From NCBI GenBank assembly GCA_031002005.1, contig JARYHS010009186.1:187142437-187206436 (forward strand): 64,000 bases of DNA. Reading direction: 5' to 3'. The notes below the pieces were generated by a model. That model did no database searches. It was not told where the DNA came from and saw nothing but the letters and a program-made list of their open reading frames with translations. Below, piece after piece: positions 59,801 through 63,052 of the stretch. The DNA comes from Vandiemenella viatica (lineage: Eukaryota > Arthropoda > Insecta > Orthoptera > Morabidae). The first letter of the stretch is position 1. Each line of letters opens with the position of its first letter. The position numbers and the translations under genes are program-made.

Positions 59801-62243
59801 AGATTGGTATTATTAATCCATTTATCCAATCCCCTGCTAGTCTTTTTTTTTCACATTCAGATTGGCGATCTAAGTAACCAATGAAAAACCAACGGGTTCT
59901 GCTGAAGTAATTGTTTCCATACATATTTCATCACTTCCAAATGCTTTTCCCATTTTCTTTTGTTTGTCTAACATTGTAATATCCTTTCCTACATCTCTAA
60001 CTTCATTCATGCTCTCTCATTTTCACTATTTATTGCATTCAGAAACTTGCCAGAGTATTCTTTCCAACTAATCCTTACACCATCTGCTAATGTAATTAAA
60101 TCCCAATTTTTATAAGCTTTATCTTTCCTTTTACTTCATAAGAAGGCTGTAGAGAGCACTTTTTCATCACCAAAAATGTTATCTTGCAGCTTATGGGTAC
60201 GTCTTTCTCAGATTTTCTTCATCTTACAGTTTCTTAAAACTCTTTCAGTTCCTGGTGGTTCCCATTGCATTCCTACTCTTTTCATTTCTCTCTCTTTTCA
60301 TTTTTGCCATAATTTACTTTTACCACTGCCTTCCATTTTCTGTGATATTTTCTTTCTATCCTGCAGATGTTTTACCTCAGATTCTATATGCACTGCTTGT
60401 AAATACAGATTTAAATTTAATCTATTCTTCTTCTGGCATTTTCCTGATTGTGTGTCTGGATGTCTTTGCCTCTTTGATTCCATACTTTTGCTCTTCTATT
60501 GTACAAGTTACATCAGGCATCCTTCAAGGACATGTAATAGAACCACTTCTTTTGTTAATTTTTATAAACGATCTTGGTGATAATATTAATAGCCATTTGA
60601 CATTGTTAACTGATGATGCAGTCATCTATAGAGAAGTAAGGAATTTGATCAATTGCTCAAAAATTGAACATGGTCTATACATTATTGCAATCGGGATCTG
60701 CACATAACTTCAGTCATTGATAGAGCTAATTCTAGGCTGCGCTTCACATGTCTACATCTACATATGTACTCTGCAATTCAAAAAATTGTGGGTGGCAGAG
60801 GGTTCTCAGCACCAAAGCTAATCTCCTGAATGGTACAAGGGAAAAAAGAAGTCATATAAGAATCAGTGCGGCACCTTATTTCTCTAATCTTATCTTCCCT
60901 GACATTCTGACTCAAATAGGTTGGTGGACGAAGTATTTCACTACACTCGTAAGTGAAAGTGGGAGTACACATGTTTACCAATAAGTTTAAACAAAATGTG
61001 CATCGTCTATCTACCAGAGACTCGCAGCCCAGTCTACTAAACAGTTCTGTGATGCTTACATAAGGACTGTAGCAAGCGGTCACAAATTGAGTGGCTCTTC
61101 TCTGTACTTTCTCTATACTGTCAATCAACCCCTTACAAAACGGATCCCAAATATCACAACAGTAGTCCAAATGTGGATGCACAAGAGATTTGTACACTAC
61201 CTCCTTTGTTTGTTCATTACAATTTTTCATGATTCGACCTAGGAATCGCAGCCTAGAATTAGCTCTACCTACTATTGAATTAATGTGTAGGTCCCATTTC
61301 ATGTTCCTTTGTACTGTTACTCCAAAATATTTCACAGAATCTACCATATCAATAACTGAACTGTTTACCTTGTATTTCTGAACAATCTGATTCTTTTTGT
61401 TAGTTATGCTCATTGTCTTGCGCTTTTTACAATTTATTGTAAGTTGCCATTCAGTGCACCATGCCAAAATAACATCCAGATCACGCTGAATTTCTAAGCA
61501 ATCGGCCAAATTCCTTACTTCCTGTTAAATAACTGCATCATCAGCAAACAATCTAAAATTCTTTTCAATTTGTCTCTGACGTCGTTTATATATATTATTA
61601 TTAAAGAATTGGAATGCTTATATAAAGGAGATAGCATATAAAACCATCAAACATCCACATTAGGAATATTGTTGCACCATTTAGAACCTGTATTCCAAGG
61701 GATTGGTTTATAGTATAAAATAGGCCCAGAGAAGAATCTTTCAATTCGTGTAAGTAGGGAAAGTGCCACTCCAACACAATTAAATTAAGATTTAAAAATT
61801 AGTAATAGTTTTCACTAGGATTATTATGGATCATATACATATATACTAGTTGTGACTTGTACCACATCTCACAGGTCTTTGCTGAACAGGAAAGTATGAC
61901 TTAAAAGAAATAAGAAAAAAATTTATTCAGGTACTTTGAAAGAGCTTAGTTACTATTTATTAACAGATATCAATTCAATAATCTGAGTTGCTTTATCTTA
62001 TTTCCACAGATATGGAATATCTTCTTTGCTGGCCGCTACATCATAGTACTTATGGGGATCTTCTCCATCTACACTGGGATAATTTACAATGATGTATTCT
62101 CAAAGGCATTAAATATATTTGGCAGTTCATGGGTTCCTAATTATAATTTATCAACTCTTCGAAGCAATCCTGAGTTACAACTGAGTCCAAAAGAACATTA
62201 TGGTGATTCAGTTTATCCACTTGGAATGGATCCTGCTTGGCAG
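21073..62243 (+). CDS. V-type H+-ATPase subunit a (116 kDa), nine exons, 3' end beyond window
   Basis: Subunit a of the membrane V0 sector couples ATP hydrolysis to proton pumping into endosomes, lysosomes, secretory vesicles or across apical membranes. Its N-terminal cytosolic domain binds the peripheral stalks and its membrane domain forms the proton half-channels. Nine exons, all with GT-AG borders, splice in frame to 520 residues: 21073-21189, 35120-35296, 39167-39390, 41753-41879, 44216-44392, 54388-54600, 56720-56870, 59051-59190, 62010-62243. Family landmarks appear in order: [102 protein letters not shown] and [14 protein letters not shown]. Wording such as LEKTES and FVAFFQGE favours the insect Vha100-2 type over Vha100-1. 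The usual protein is about 830-850 residues, so roughly 310-330 residues, including the essential membrane arginine, lie outside. Intron sizes run from 2.1 to 13.9 kb. Confidence 0.97.
21205..22267 (+). mobile_element. Helitron-like remnant with one satellite monomer
   Basis: About 15 bases into intron 1. The stretch 21230-21350 matches one unit of the 28.9-30.5 kb array (GAGCCACTTATCTCCCTTTA, AAGGTCTCCGC, CTTAAAGGGCAAAAGT). The right end, 22218-22267 (AACCTCGCTATT, CGCGAAATTTTGCACGGG, then CTAG followed by T), matches the right end of that array's element. A weaker third version of the terminus lies near 21555-21595. A MITE is nested inside. The left boundary is not defined. Confidence 0.5.
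21660..22053. mobile_element. PIF/Harbinger-like MITE, 394 bp
   Basis: Terminal inverted repeats of about 22 bases: the left begins GGGGGCGTCTATTAATTACG and the right reads, in reverse complement, GGGGGCATCCATTAATTACG. TTA flanks both sides (21657-21659 and 22054-22056), as expected for a 3-bp target duplication. The interior is purine- and CpG-rich with no transposase. The superfamily assignment rests on the TTA duplication and the GGG-type termini. Confidence 0.65.
24020..24095 (-). mobile_element. Possible second SINE type (tRNA-like head)
   Basis: On the - strand, TGGTGACTCATTGATTAAGG resembles an A-box region and GGTTCCCGGTTCGAATCTC contains a good B-box (GGTTCGAATC). It does not fold as a canonical tRNA with a 7-bp acceptor stem, and it lacks the central block of the main SINE family. 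Confidence 0.35.
24127..24156. repeat. Perfect 13-bp hairpin
   Basis: AAATCTCACAAAA, a four-base spacer, then TTTTGTGAGATTT. Isolated in intron 1, with no terminator or miRNA-like length. Possibly the relic of a palindromic insertion. Confidence 0.8.
25075..26105 (+). mobile_element. LINE ORF2 remnant (reverse transcriptase and tail), broken
   Basis: The frame at 25093-25374 encodes a reverse transcriptase piece ([15 protein letters not shown], then [13 protein letters not shown], the motif that normally precedes the catalytic FADD). Further frames carry the post-catalytic region ([27 protein letters not shown]) and the C-terminal [14 protein letters not shown]. Stops and frameshifts separate the blocks, and the FADD block is missing, apparently through a deletion near 25375-25430. 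Non-functional. Confidence 0.8.
26106..26612. other. Intron 1 stretch, nothing recognised
   Basis: AT-rich, no repeats shared with the rest of the window, no coding signal. Confidence 0.4.
26613..26845 (+). mobile_element. tRNA-derived SINE, near full length
   Basis: Head GAGCATGATGAATGAGCGG, a damaged B box (GGTTCAAATATC), the full central block, and the tail AATTCGACGAGACGTAAAA. Inserted in the sense orientation in intron 1. Confidence 0.85.
27258..27572 (-). mobile_element. LINE 3' end, truncated
   Basis: The - strand translation [19 protein letters not shown], then [20 protein letters not shown], parallels the tail of the LINE at 57363-58010 ([37 protein letters not shown]). The 3' end (GATTGCATCAAACCAG, then GACTGATGAAGC, then A-rich) also aligns with that copy's end. 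An A/T run interrupts the frame near 27457-27472. Confidence 0.7.
27573..28884. other. Intron 1 stretch with clustered CGAGTCTGACTCG motifs
   Basis: No gene. At 28555-28700 three versions of a CGAGTCTGACTCG-like motif occur in alternating orientation (near 28578, 28624 and 28668), following TTAACCCCTCGCCG. This may be one end of a DNA transposon, but no matching opposite end was found. Confidence 0.4.
28885..30510 (+). repeat. Tandem array, about 167-bp unit, 9-10 copies, dimeric pattern
   Basis: The landmark CTTAAAGGGCAAAA recurs (with changes) near 29031, 29200, 29367, 29532, 29699, 29866, 30032, 30200 and 30368, a spacing of 165-169 bases. A second landmark (GAGCCATTTATCTCCCT) keeps the same spacing. 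From about 29200 on, units alternate between two subtypes: one with GTATCTCGAGCC and CCAAAATC, the other with GTGTCACGAGC and CCGATATAGATAAATGAGG. The true period there is therefore a dimer of about 334 bp. No coding potential. Confidence 0.9.
30508..30559 (+). mobile_element. Helitron-type 3' terminus
   Basis: The array runs into AACCTCACTATTC, then a short palindrome GCGAAATTTTCGC (30534-30546), nine bases, and CTAG followed by T (30556-30560). A small hairpin about ten bases before CTRR, with T after it, is the recognised Helitron 3' end. The same roughly 50-base terminus occurs at 22218-22267. No Rep/helicase gene and no clear 5' TC end were found, so this would be a non-autonomous element. 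Confidence 0.55.
30561..31329. other. Intron 1 stretch, nothing recognised
   Basis: AT-rich unique sequence with a short, relatively GC-rich patch near 30765-30850. No frame with similarity. Confidence 0.4.
31330..31568 (+). mobile_element. tRNA-derived SINE, best preserved copy
   Basis: Head CCGAGTGTGGTGGGTGAGTG then GTTAACGCTCTGG (A box), GCCGGTTCGAATC (B box near 31384), the central block (TTTTCCGTGGTTTCCCCAG, GCGAATGCCGGGATGC, TTCAAAAGGCCATGG), and the 3' end GACGTCGACGAGGCGTAAAGC with a short A-tail. It shows the fewest obvious deletions among the copies here and is a reasonable reference for the family. Confidence 0.9.
31569..33224. other. Intron 1 stretch, nothing recognised
   Basis: AT-rich unique sequence without shared repeats or coding signal. 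Confidence 0.4.
33225..33620 (-). mobile_element. LINE 3' end, ORF2 C-terminus (reverse strand)
   Basis: The - strand frame 33305-33577 encodes [19 protein letters not shown], then [15 protein letters not shown], the C-terminal block shared with the copies at 38670, 52244 and 58545. On the + strand it begins TTAATTTAATTTTAATGGAG and GCCACCGG-type untranslated sequence, so the element's tail AATTAAATTAA is preserved. Confidence 0.8.
33621..35119. other. End of intron 1, nothing recognised
   Basis: AT-rich sequence ending in a pyrimidine-rich acceptor (TTCTCTTTCTTGCAG) for exon 2. Confidence 0.45.
35120..35296 (+). CDS. Exon 2 (residues 40-98)
   Basis: 59 codons, phase 0 to phase 0, donor GTGAGT at 35297. 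Encodes part of the N-terminal cytosolic domain with the hallmark [20 protein letters not shown] and ends [10 protein letters not shown], the conserved start of the coiled-coil region. Joins seamlessly to the FRD end of exon 1. Confidence 0.97.
35627..35850 (+). mobile_element. SINE, head shortened
   Basis: Head GAGCGTGATGGGTGAGCGGG, then directly AGGAAACCGGTTCGAATCC. About 30 bases between the A-box and B-box are deleted. The central block and the 3' end GACGTCGACGAGGCGTAAAG are intact, with the tail ATAAGATA plus A(12). Confidence 0.85.
35851..36914. other. Intron 2 stretch, nothing recognised
   Basis: AT-rich, with a G-run near 36467-36475. No coding signal. Confidence 0.4.
36915..37134. 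mobile_element. hAT-like MITE, 220 bp
   Basis: 16-base termini CAGTGGCGGATCCAGG and CCTGGATCCACCACTG are inverted repeats with one mismatch. The interior contains a duplicated C-rich segment with CCAAAATCC. The flanking eight bases (TTTTCTTT and CTTAGTTT) agree at 5 of 8 positions, consistent with a decayed 8-bp target duplication. No transposase. Confidence 0.75.
37278..37350 (-). mobile_element. LINE 3' tail fragment (reverse strand)
   Basis: The + strand reads CAATTTAATTTAAATGC, then GGTGGCGATTTCCC and ACACCCAT. This is the reverse complement of the 3' untranslated end seen at 38930-39010 (GATGGGTGTG, ATTGCCACCGG, ATTGCAATTAAATT). Only about 70 bases remain. A second MITE-like terminus starts just after it. 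Confidence 0.6.
37360..37565. mobile_element. Possible second hAT-like MITE, decayed right end
   Basis: The left end CAGTGGCGAATCTAGG closely matches the terminus of the MITE at 36915. A candidate right end, AAGATCCGGCTCGCC then CACAG, lies near 37540-37565 and is much degraded. The interior is more GC-rich than its surroundings. The left end is convincing, the right end is not. Confidence 0.4.
37566..38669. other. Intron 2 stretch, nothing recognised
   Basis: AT-rich, short open frames only. Confidence 0.4.
38670..39015 (+). mobile_element. LINE 3' end with ORF2 C-terminal block
   Basis: The frame ending at 38934 encodes [20 protein letters not shown], then [12 protein letters not shown] and [15 protein letters not shown]. 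It stops and is followed by a 3' untranslated end (GGTGGGTGCAGGATAG, ATATTGCCACCGG, GCTCCATTGCAATTAAATTA). It is 5' truncated, as usual for LINEs. The sequence is close to the - strand copy at 33225-33620. Confidence 0.85.
39050..39070 (+). repeat. (CA)n microsatellite
   Basis: About ten CA units following a C-rich stretch at 39035-39049. Confidence 0.9.
39167..39390 (+). CDS. Exon 3 (residues 99-172, first two bases of 173)
   Basis: Acceptor TTTCTGCAG, 224 bases, donor GTTAGT at 39391 (weaker than the other donors), phase 2 out. Encodes the predicted coiled-coil arm ([34 protein letters not shown]), then a polar, glycine/serine-rich variable linker, then the conserved RGRLG. The linker is a known length-variable site in the family. 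Confidence 0.95.
40240..40312 (+). mobile_element. LINE 3' tail relic
   Basis: GAAATTGGCACTGGAGAATG, then TTTCATTGCAATTAAATAAA, matches the terminal part of the LINE family (compare 38980-39012). No coding part remains. Confidence 0.45.
40495..40725 (+). mobile_element. LINE 3' end relic
   Basis: Begins GGTAAGGAAGTAAGGACAGG and AACAATTTGCCAGAAAAATT, matching the VRDWN..LP..L..FK coding block of the family with many changes. It ends TTATTGTAATTAAATTC. Decayed and 5' truncated. Confidence 0.5.
41753..41879 (+). CDS. Exon 4 (last base of residue 173 to 215)
   Basis: 127 bases, phase 2 in and phase 0 out, donor GTGAGT at 41880. Completes the glycine of RGRLG, then encodes [30 protein letters not shown] and EQPLDEPNT. 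This is one of the most conserved stretches of the cytosolic domain. Confidence 0.97.
41880..42623. other. Intron 4, first part
   Basis: AT-rich sequence with a run of short TCTACC/CTACCAT-like words near 42110-42430 and an A(31) run at 42464-42494. No gene. Confidence 0.45.
42464..42494 (+). repeat. A(31) homopolymer
   Basis: Uninterrupted A-run in intron 4. Confidence 0.95.
42624..42890. mobile_element. Inverted-repeat insertion with 12-bp target duplication; Penelope-like candidate
   Basis: AAGAACTATATT occurs at 42624-42635 and again at 42879-42890, bracketing a 243-base insertion. The insertion contains two 77-base arms (42637-42713 and 42766-42842) that are exact reverse complements, with a 52-base spacer. 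The + strand right arm and its lead-in contain CTGATGA (42762-42768), a 7-bp stem GACAGCC/GGTTGTC and GAAAC, the layout of a hammerhead ribozyme core but with one extra unpaired A. Penelope-like elements are known to carry hammerhead motifs and to insert with inverted or tandem terminal pieces, which is why I favour that class. No protein is encoded. Confidence 0.6.
42891..44215. other. Intron 4, remaining part
   Basis: AT-rich, no shared repeats. Ends in a strong pyrimidine tract (TTTTTATTTTCCAG) before exon 5. Confidence 0.45.
44216..44392 (+). CDS. Exon 5 (residues 216-274)
   Basis: 59 codons, phase 0 to 0, donor GTAAGT at 44393. Encodes [16 protein letters not shown], then [15 protein letters not shown] and CTRLQDLTL. 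These segments of the globular cytosolic domain are near-invariant in Vha100-2-type proteins. Confidence 0.97.
44393..44934. other. Intron 5, first part
   Basis: AT-rich. The stretch 44615-44700 (TATGTTAAAAGAGCTGGGTT and on) weakly resembles LINE coding sequence near 52265 (GATATGCTGAGGGAGCTGG), so it is probably a very old LINE scrap. Confidence 0.35.
44935..45495 (-). pseudogene. hAT-type transposase C-terminal region, frameshifted
   Basis: Two overlapping - strand frames (45491-45159 and 45204-44941) together read like the C-terminal part of a hAT transposase. The first carries [39 protein letters not shown] and [12 protein letters not shown]. The second carries [19 protein letters not shown] and a PKYKHCPV...ISNYKSI segment resembling the hAT dimerisation domain. 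A frameshift near 45190 joins them. The key WERSFS-type residues are replaced. A domesticated ancestor is also possible, but the break argues for a pseudogene. Confidence 0.5.
45496..46599. other. Intron 5 stretch, nothing recognised
   Basis: No shared repeats or protein similarity found. Confidence 0.4.
46600..47170 (+). mobile_element. LINE ORF1-like fragment (copy 1), with a transposon-end insertion
   Basis: In pieces the translation gives [20 protein letters not shown], then [20 protein letters not shown]. Its counterpart at 58110-58410 reads [26 protein letters not shown] start and a T+HGLHLN end with an intervening R.D..N pattern are typical of the SGNH/esterase-like module found in ORF1 of some LINEs. 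It is interrupted at 46888-46931 by a 44-base piece matching a mariner end. Confidence 0.5.
46888..46931 (-). mobile_element. Solo terminal repeat of the 48.1-kb mariner family
   Basis: In reverse complement it reads GGTGAGGCATAATATCAAGC, then GATTTTAAAAAGAGCACGAA. This is almost identical to the left end of the element at 48124. No partner terminus is present, and the sequence has no counterpart in the sister LINE fragment at 58110, so it is an extra insertion. Confidence 0.65.
47171..48120. other. Intron 5 stretch, nothing recognised
   Basis: AT-rich. The 110- and 88-codon frames at 47821-48153 run into the mariner terminus and show no domain. A (TA)/(CA) microsatellite patch lies at 48107-48124. 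Confidence 0.4.
48124..49443 (+). mobile_element. Mariner/Tc1-superfamily element with both ends, transposase broken
   Basis: Left end AGGGTGAGGTATAATATC and right end (reverse complement) AGGGTGAGGCATAATAAAG form an imperfect terminal inverted repeat of about 25-30 bases that includes a shared GATTTT.AAAA segment. TA dinucleotides lie close to both ends (48119-48120 and 49445-49446), but the exact target duplication is not certain. The 1.32-kb length suits a single-gene element. A decayed transposase fills the interior. Confidence 0.8.
48237..49288 (+). pseudogene. Mariner/Tc1-superfamily transposase pseudogene
   Basis: Four frames in sequence: 48237-48479 (N-terminal helix-turn-helix part, [30 protein letters not shown]); 48449-48748 ([43 protein letters not shown]); 48745 to about 48970 ([36 protein letters not shown]); 48956-49288 (FFQQDFASS, then [19 protein letters not shown]). 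Catalytic aspartates are visible at 48716 (first), 48986 (second) and 49097 (third), with 36 residues between the last two. At least three frameshifts or stops separate these blocks, so it is dead. Confidence 0.85.
49444..49974. other. Intron 5 stretch, nothing recognised
   Basis: AT-rich, no coding signal. The end of the stretch may belong to the 5' untranslated end of the Tc1-like element that follows. Confidence 0.35.
49975..50385 (+). pseudogene. Tc1-like transposase, N-terminal half only, broken
   Basis: Translations give FKQGRMIGL, then ETVAHVGDT (first helix-turn-helix of the paired-like DNA-binding domain), then MWNQWIEV. The frame at 50196-50384 gives [39 protein letters not shown] and HMPLHAI (second helix-turn-helix and linker). 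The match stops at about 50385, where LINE sequence begins, so the DDE catalytic domain is missing. A 19-bp tandem repeat has expanded inside the first domain. Confidence 0.7.
50043..50118 (+). repeat. 19-bp tandem repeat, four copies
   Basis: TGGCTCATGTAGGAGACAC repeated four times without change. The unit encodes part of the transposase helix (AHVGDT) in its original frame, and because 19 is not a multiple of three each extra copy shifts the frame. Confidence 0.95.
50386..50710 (+). mobile_element. LINE ORF2 C-terminal fragment
   Basis: Translations [20 protein letters not shown] and [20 protein letters not shown] follow the usual post-RT pattern (MKFLR..G..R.D+VRN, then LRW.GHV.RM...P+K). 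Stops interrupt the frame. Directly abuts the Tc1-like fragment. Confidence 0.6.
50866..50935 (-). mobile_element. tRNA-like segment, possible SINE head
   Basis: On the - strand: GGGGCTAGCGAGCTGGCTAC (A-box-like), GGTCACCGGTTCGAGTCTGG (B-box-like GGTTCGAGTC) and TCCAGGGCAAG. The ends do not pair into a 7-bp acceptor stem, so a working tRNA gene is unlikely. Confidence 0.35.
50936..51394. other. Intron 5 stretch, nothing recognised
   Basis: AT-rich with a few ATGATG repeats near 50998-51010. No gene. Confidence 0.35.
51395..52665 (+). mobile_element. LINE ORF2 remnant split by a SINE
   Basis: 51399-51600 encodes [20 protein letters not shown] and SHILREGNR, matching the reverse transcriptase palm start (usually D..KAFD.VDH..LL) and the ..SYL..R.Q block. 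A SINE occupies 51608-51852. From 51855 the element resumes with [20 protein letters not shown] (FADD catalytic motif), then decayed thumb sequence. The C-terminal block at 52244-52560 ([40 protein letters not shown]) is followed by GGATCCATCACAATTAAATT. Many stops; dead. Confidence 0.8.
51608..51852 (+). mobile_element. SINE, strongly diverged, inside a LINE
   Basis: The order of the central block is retained (GGCCATTCAGATTTTGGTTT, CATGCCAGGTGAACAACAGG, TTCCTTGTCTCC, GAGCTGTAAAGTTATGGTC), but the head is barely recognisable and CpG sites are lost. Sequence decay suggests one of the oldest copies here. Confidence 0.65.
52830..53189. mobile_element. hAT-like MITE, copy 1, 360 bp
   Basis: Same length and internal order as the copy at 63364-63723: GGCCATGAAGTGGCCC, TAGAATATGCTAACTCA, TCTCATTGATGTTTT, GGCCTATTTCCAAAACTGG. 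Ends AAGGCTGCCCAGCC and GGTTGGGCAACCTT are inverted repeats with a few mismatches. The target duplication is not recognisable. Confidence 0.75.
53190..54387. other. End of intron 5, microsatellite inside
   Basis: Very AT-rich, with a (TA)n tract at 53774-53808. Ends in the acceptor CTCTTACCAACAG for exon 6. No gene. Confidence 0.45.
53774..53808. repeat. (TA)n microsatellite
   Basis: About 17 TA units without interruption. Confidence 0.9.
54388..54600 (+). CDS. Exon 6 (residues 275-345)
   Basis: 71 codons, phase 0 to 0, donor GTAAGT at 54601. Encodes the distal part of the cytosolic domain: [40 protein letters not shown] and [13 protein letters not shown]. The [21 protein letters not shown] string is diagnostic of V-ATPase subunit a. 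Confidence 0.98.
54601..55639. other. Intron 6, first part
   Basis: AT-rich. No shared repeats and no coding signal recognised. Confidence 0.4.
55640..56400 (+). mobile_element. LINE reverse transcriptase remnant
   Basis: The 105-codon frame at 55953-56270 encodes the post-FADD thumb: [32 protein letters not shown] and [20 protein letters not shown], the usual L..DL..+..W....N..K...+ ... YLG..FD...SW..HI pattern. Upstream bases 55640-55950 show decayed palm sequence. 5' and 3' truncated. Confidence 0.7.
56720..56870 (+). CDS. Exon 7 (residues 346-395, first base of 396)
   Basis: Acceptor TTTTTTTTCCAG, 151 bases, donor GTGAGC at 56871, phase 1 out. Encodes [40 protein letters not shown] and [10 protein letters not shown], the conserved run that leads from the cytosolic domain into the first membrane helix. 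Confidence 0.97.
56871..57362. other. Intron 7, first part
   Basis: AT-rich, nothing recognised. Confidence 0.4.
57363..58031 (+). mobile_element. LINE ORF2 C-terminal 215 codons, frame intact, poly-A tail
   Basis: An uninterrupted 215-codon frame ends in a stop at 58008-58010 and is followed within ten bases by an A-run (to 58031), the normal LINE 3' end. It covers the thumb and tail: [82 protein letters not shown] and [11 protein letters not shown]. 5' truncated, with no RT catalytic motif. An undamaged frame suggests a younger insertion than most others here. Confidence 0.85.
58110..58410 (+). mobile_element. LINE ORF1-like fragment (copy 2)
   Basis: About 300 bases align with 46795-47130 block by block (TATTAATAGAAACACAAATT, CATACCAGGGTGG, TGGGGGTTGTGCCTGTGGAC, GGCATGGCCTACATCTAAAT). 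The 58167-58397 frame reads [20 protein letters not shown], then [14 protein letters not shown], consistent with an SGNH-like ORF1 module. Truncated at both ends. Confidence 0.5.
58545..58900 (+). mobile_element. LINE 3' end with decayed C-terminal block
   Basis: Encodes pieces of the family C-terminus ([20 protein letters not shown], then KTLKEFK) with a deletion relative to 38670-39015. It ends TGCTGTATTGCAGTTCAATT, matching the GCTCCATTGCAATTAAATT tail of the family. Confidence 0.65.
59051..59190 (+). CDS. Exon 8 (residue 396 to 442), first membrane helices
   Basis: Acceptor TTTTTTACAG, 140 bases, donor GTATGT at 59191, phase 1 in and phase 0 out. Encodes [20 protein letters not shown] and [18 protein letters not shown]. 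These are the first two membrane-spanning segments around the family signature F..MFGD.GHG. A short lysine-rich loop ([11 protein letters not shown]) follows. Confidence 0.97.
59191..59569. other. Intron 8, first part
   Basis: AT-rich, nothing recognised. Confidence 0.4.
59570..60490 (-). mobile_element. LINE ORF2 remnant (linker and RT start), reverse strand
   Basis: The - strand translation carries the pre-RT linker ([18 protein letters not shown] near 60040) and the start of the RT domain ([20 protein letters not shown] at about 59790-59850, matching the W..GLI.PI.KKGD...C.NYR block). A further - strand frame at 60298-60483 ([20 protein letters not shown]) fits the upstream linker. Several stops. 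Confidence 0.6.
60505..60745 (+). mobile_element. LINE RT fragment, internally deleted
   Basis: Encodes [26 protein letters not shown] and [15 protein letters not shown] (catalytic YXDD/FADD position read as LTDD). It then jumps to GATCTGCACATAACTTCAGT and ATAGAGCTAATTCTAGGCTG, which correspond to a point about 60 codons downstream in the related - strand copy ([17 protein letters not shown]). An internal deletion of roughly 200 bases is inferred. Confidence 0.7.
60746..61545 (-). mobile_element. LINE ORF2 3' half with 243-codon open frame, reverse strand
   Basis: The frame 61509-60778 (- strand) encodes [62 protein letters not shown] and [10 protein letters not shown], the post-catalytic region of a CR1/Jockey-type reverse transcriptase. 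Just upstream on the - strand the sequence still shows FADDAVI followed by a TAA stop, then [20 protein letters not shown], so the frame is closed by one nonsense change. The 3' end reads GAATTGCAGAGTACATATG, then TAGATGTAGAC. The same family lies inverted next door at 60505. Confidence 0.85.
61600..61795 (+). mobile_element. LINE 3' end relic
   Basis: GAATGCTTATATAAAGGAGA, then TTAGAACCTGTATTCCAAGG, resembles decayed A.K.L..P.LEY....W.P coding. It ends GTGCCACTCCAACACAATTA, the AATTAAATTAA-type tail of the other LINE family in this window. Confidence 0.4.
62010..62243 (+). CDS. Exon 9 (residues 443-520)
   Basis: Acceptor TTATTTCCACAG, 78 codons, phase 0 to 0, donor GTGAGA at 62244. Encodes [20 protein letters not shown] and [20 protein letters not shown] (third membrane helix and the conserved YND.FSK motif), then the luminal loop ending [10 protein letters not shown]. 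The coding sequence continues beyond the window. Confidence 0.98.
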
Positions 62244-62604
62244 GTGAGAGAAATGCAGTTACATTAAAGTAACATCTGTTTTGACAAATGTTATGTTTAT
62301 TTATGGCCTCCAATGGTAGTAAAAATAAAATAAAAATTACACAGGGAATGAAACATACTGACACAGCAAACACTCAAACTCACAGCTGCCTAAAACTCAA
62401 AATAGATCCTGCACGAAAAAAGTCGGTGCCAATTGCACAAAATGAACAATTTTTGATTGCTCTGTTGTTATTTTCACATAGCGCTGAAAGTGTGTTTCTA
62501 AATTTTCTGCTACATTTTATATAGACACACACACACACACACACTGATGAGGCCAATCCAAAGAAAAGAACAACATATTTCTGATATCTTGCTTAGTTCT
62601 TATA
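62244..62604. other. Intron 9, first part
   Basis: AT-rich with a (CA)n tract at 62525-62544. No gene. Confidence 0.45.
62525..62544 (+). repeat. (CA)n microsatellite
   Basis: About ten CA units. Confidence 0.9.
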
Positions 62605-63050
62605 CAGGGTGTTACAAAAAGGTACGGCCAAACTTTCAGGAAACATTCCTCACACACAAACAAAGAAAATATGTTATGTGGACATGTGTCCAGAAACGCT
62701 TACTTTCCATGTTAGAGCTCATATTGTGGACGGCTGTGATACAATACGCCATTCTCCAGGGCTGCATCAGCGCATCAGGGATTCCATGTGACGGAGGGTG
62801 GATGCATGTATCCTCGCTAACGGAGGACATTTTGAACATTTCCTGTAACAAAGTGTTTTAAGTCACGCTGGTACGTTCTGTTGCTGTGTGTTTCCATTCC
62901 ATGTTTAATGTGATTTGAAGAGAAGTAATAAAATGAGCTCTAACATGGAAAGTAAGCATTTCCGGACACATGTCCACATAACATACTTTCTTTGTTTGTG
63001 TTTGAGGAATGTTTCCTGAAAGTTTGGCCGTACCTTTTTGTAACATCCTG
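62605..63050 (+). mobile_element. Tc1/mariner MITE by internal deletion, 446 bp, TA duplication
   Basis: Termini are 118-base inverted repeats (62605-62722 and 62933-63050) starting CAGGGTGTTACAAAAAGGTA on the left and ending in TACCTTTTTGTAACATCCTG on the right. TA sits on both sides (62603-62604, 63051-63052). The interior 62723-62850 still encodes the transposase C-terminus: IVDGCDTIRHSPGLHQRIRD, a TGA where arginine (CGA) would fit, RRVDACILANGGHFEHFL, stop. Left terminus and 3' coding end are joined directly, so nearly all of the transposase gene is missing. Confidence 0.85.
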
Positions 63051-63052
63051 TA

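Noticed and set aside
60176..60580. 134-codon + strand frame rich in F, L and C
   Set aside because: Antisense of LINE ORF2 sequence on the - strand. The hydrophobic wording comes from AT-rich antisense codons. Only the part after about 60505 has true RT similarity, in another frame.
60505..61545. Twin-priming inversion of one LINE insertion
   Set aside because: In twin priming the inverted part lies at the 5' side of the element. Here the opposite-strand piece lies beyond the 3' end, so two separate insertions are more likely.
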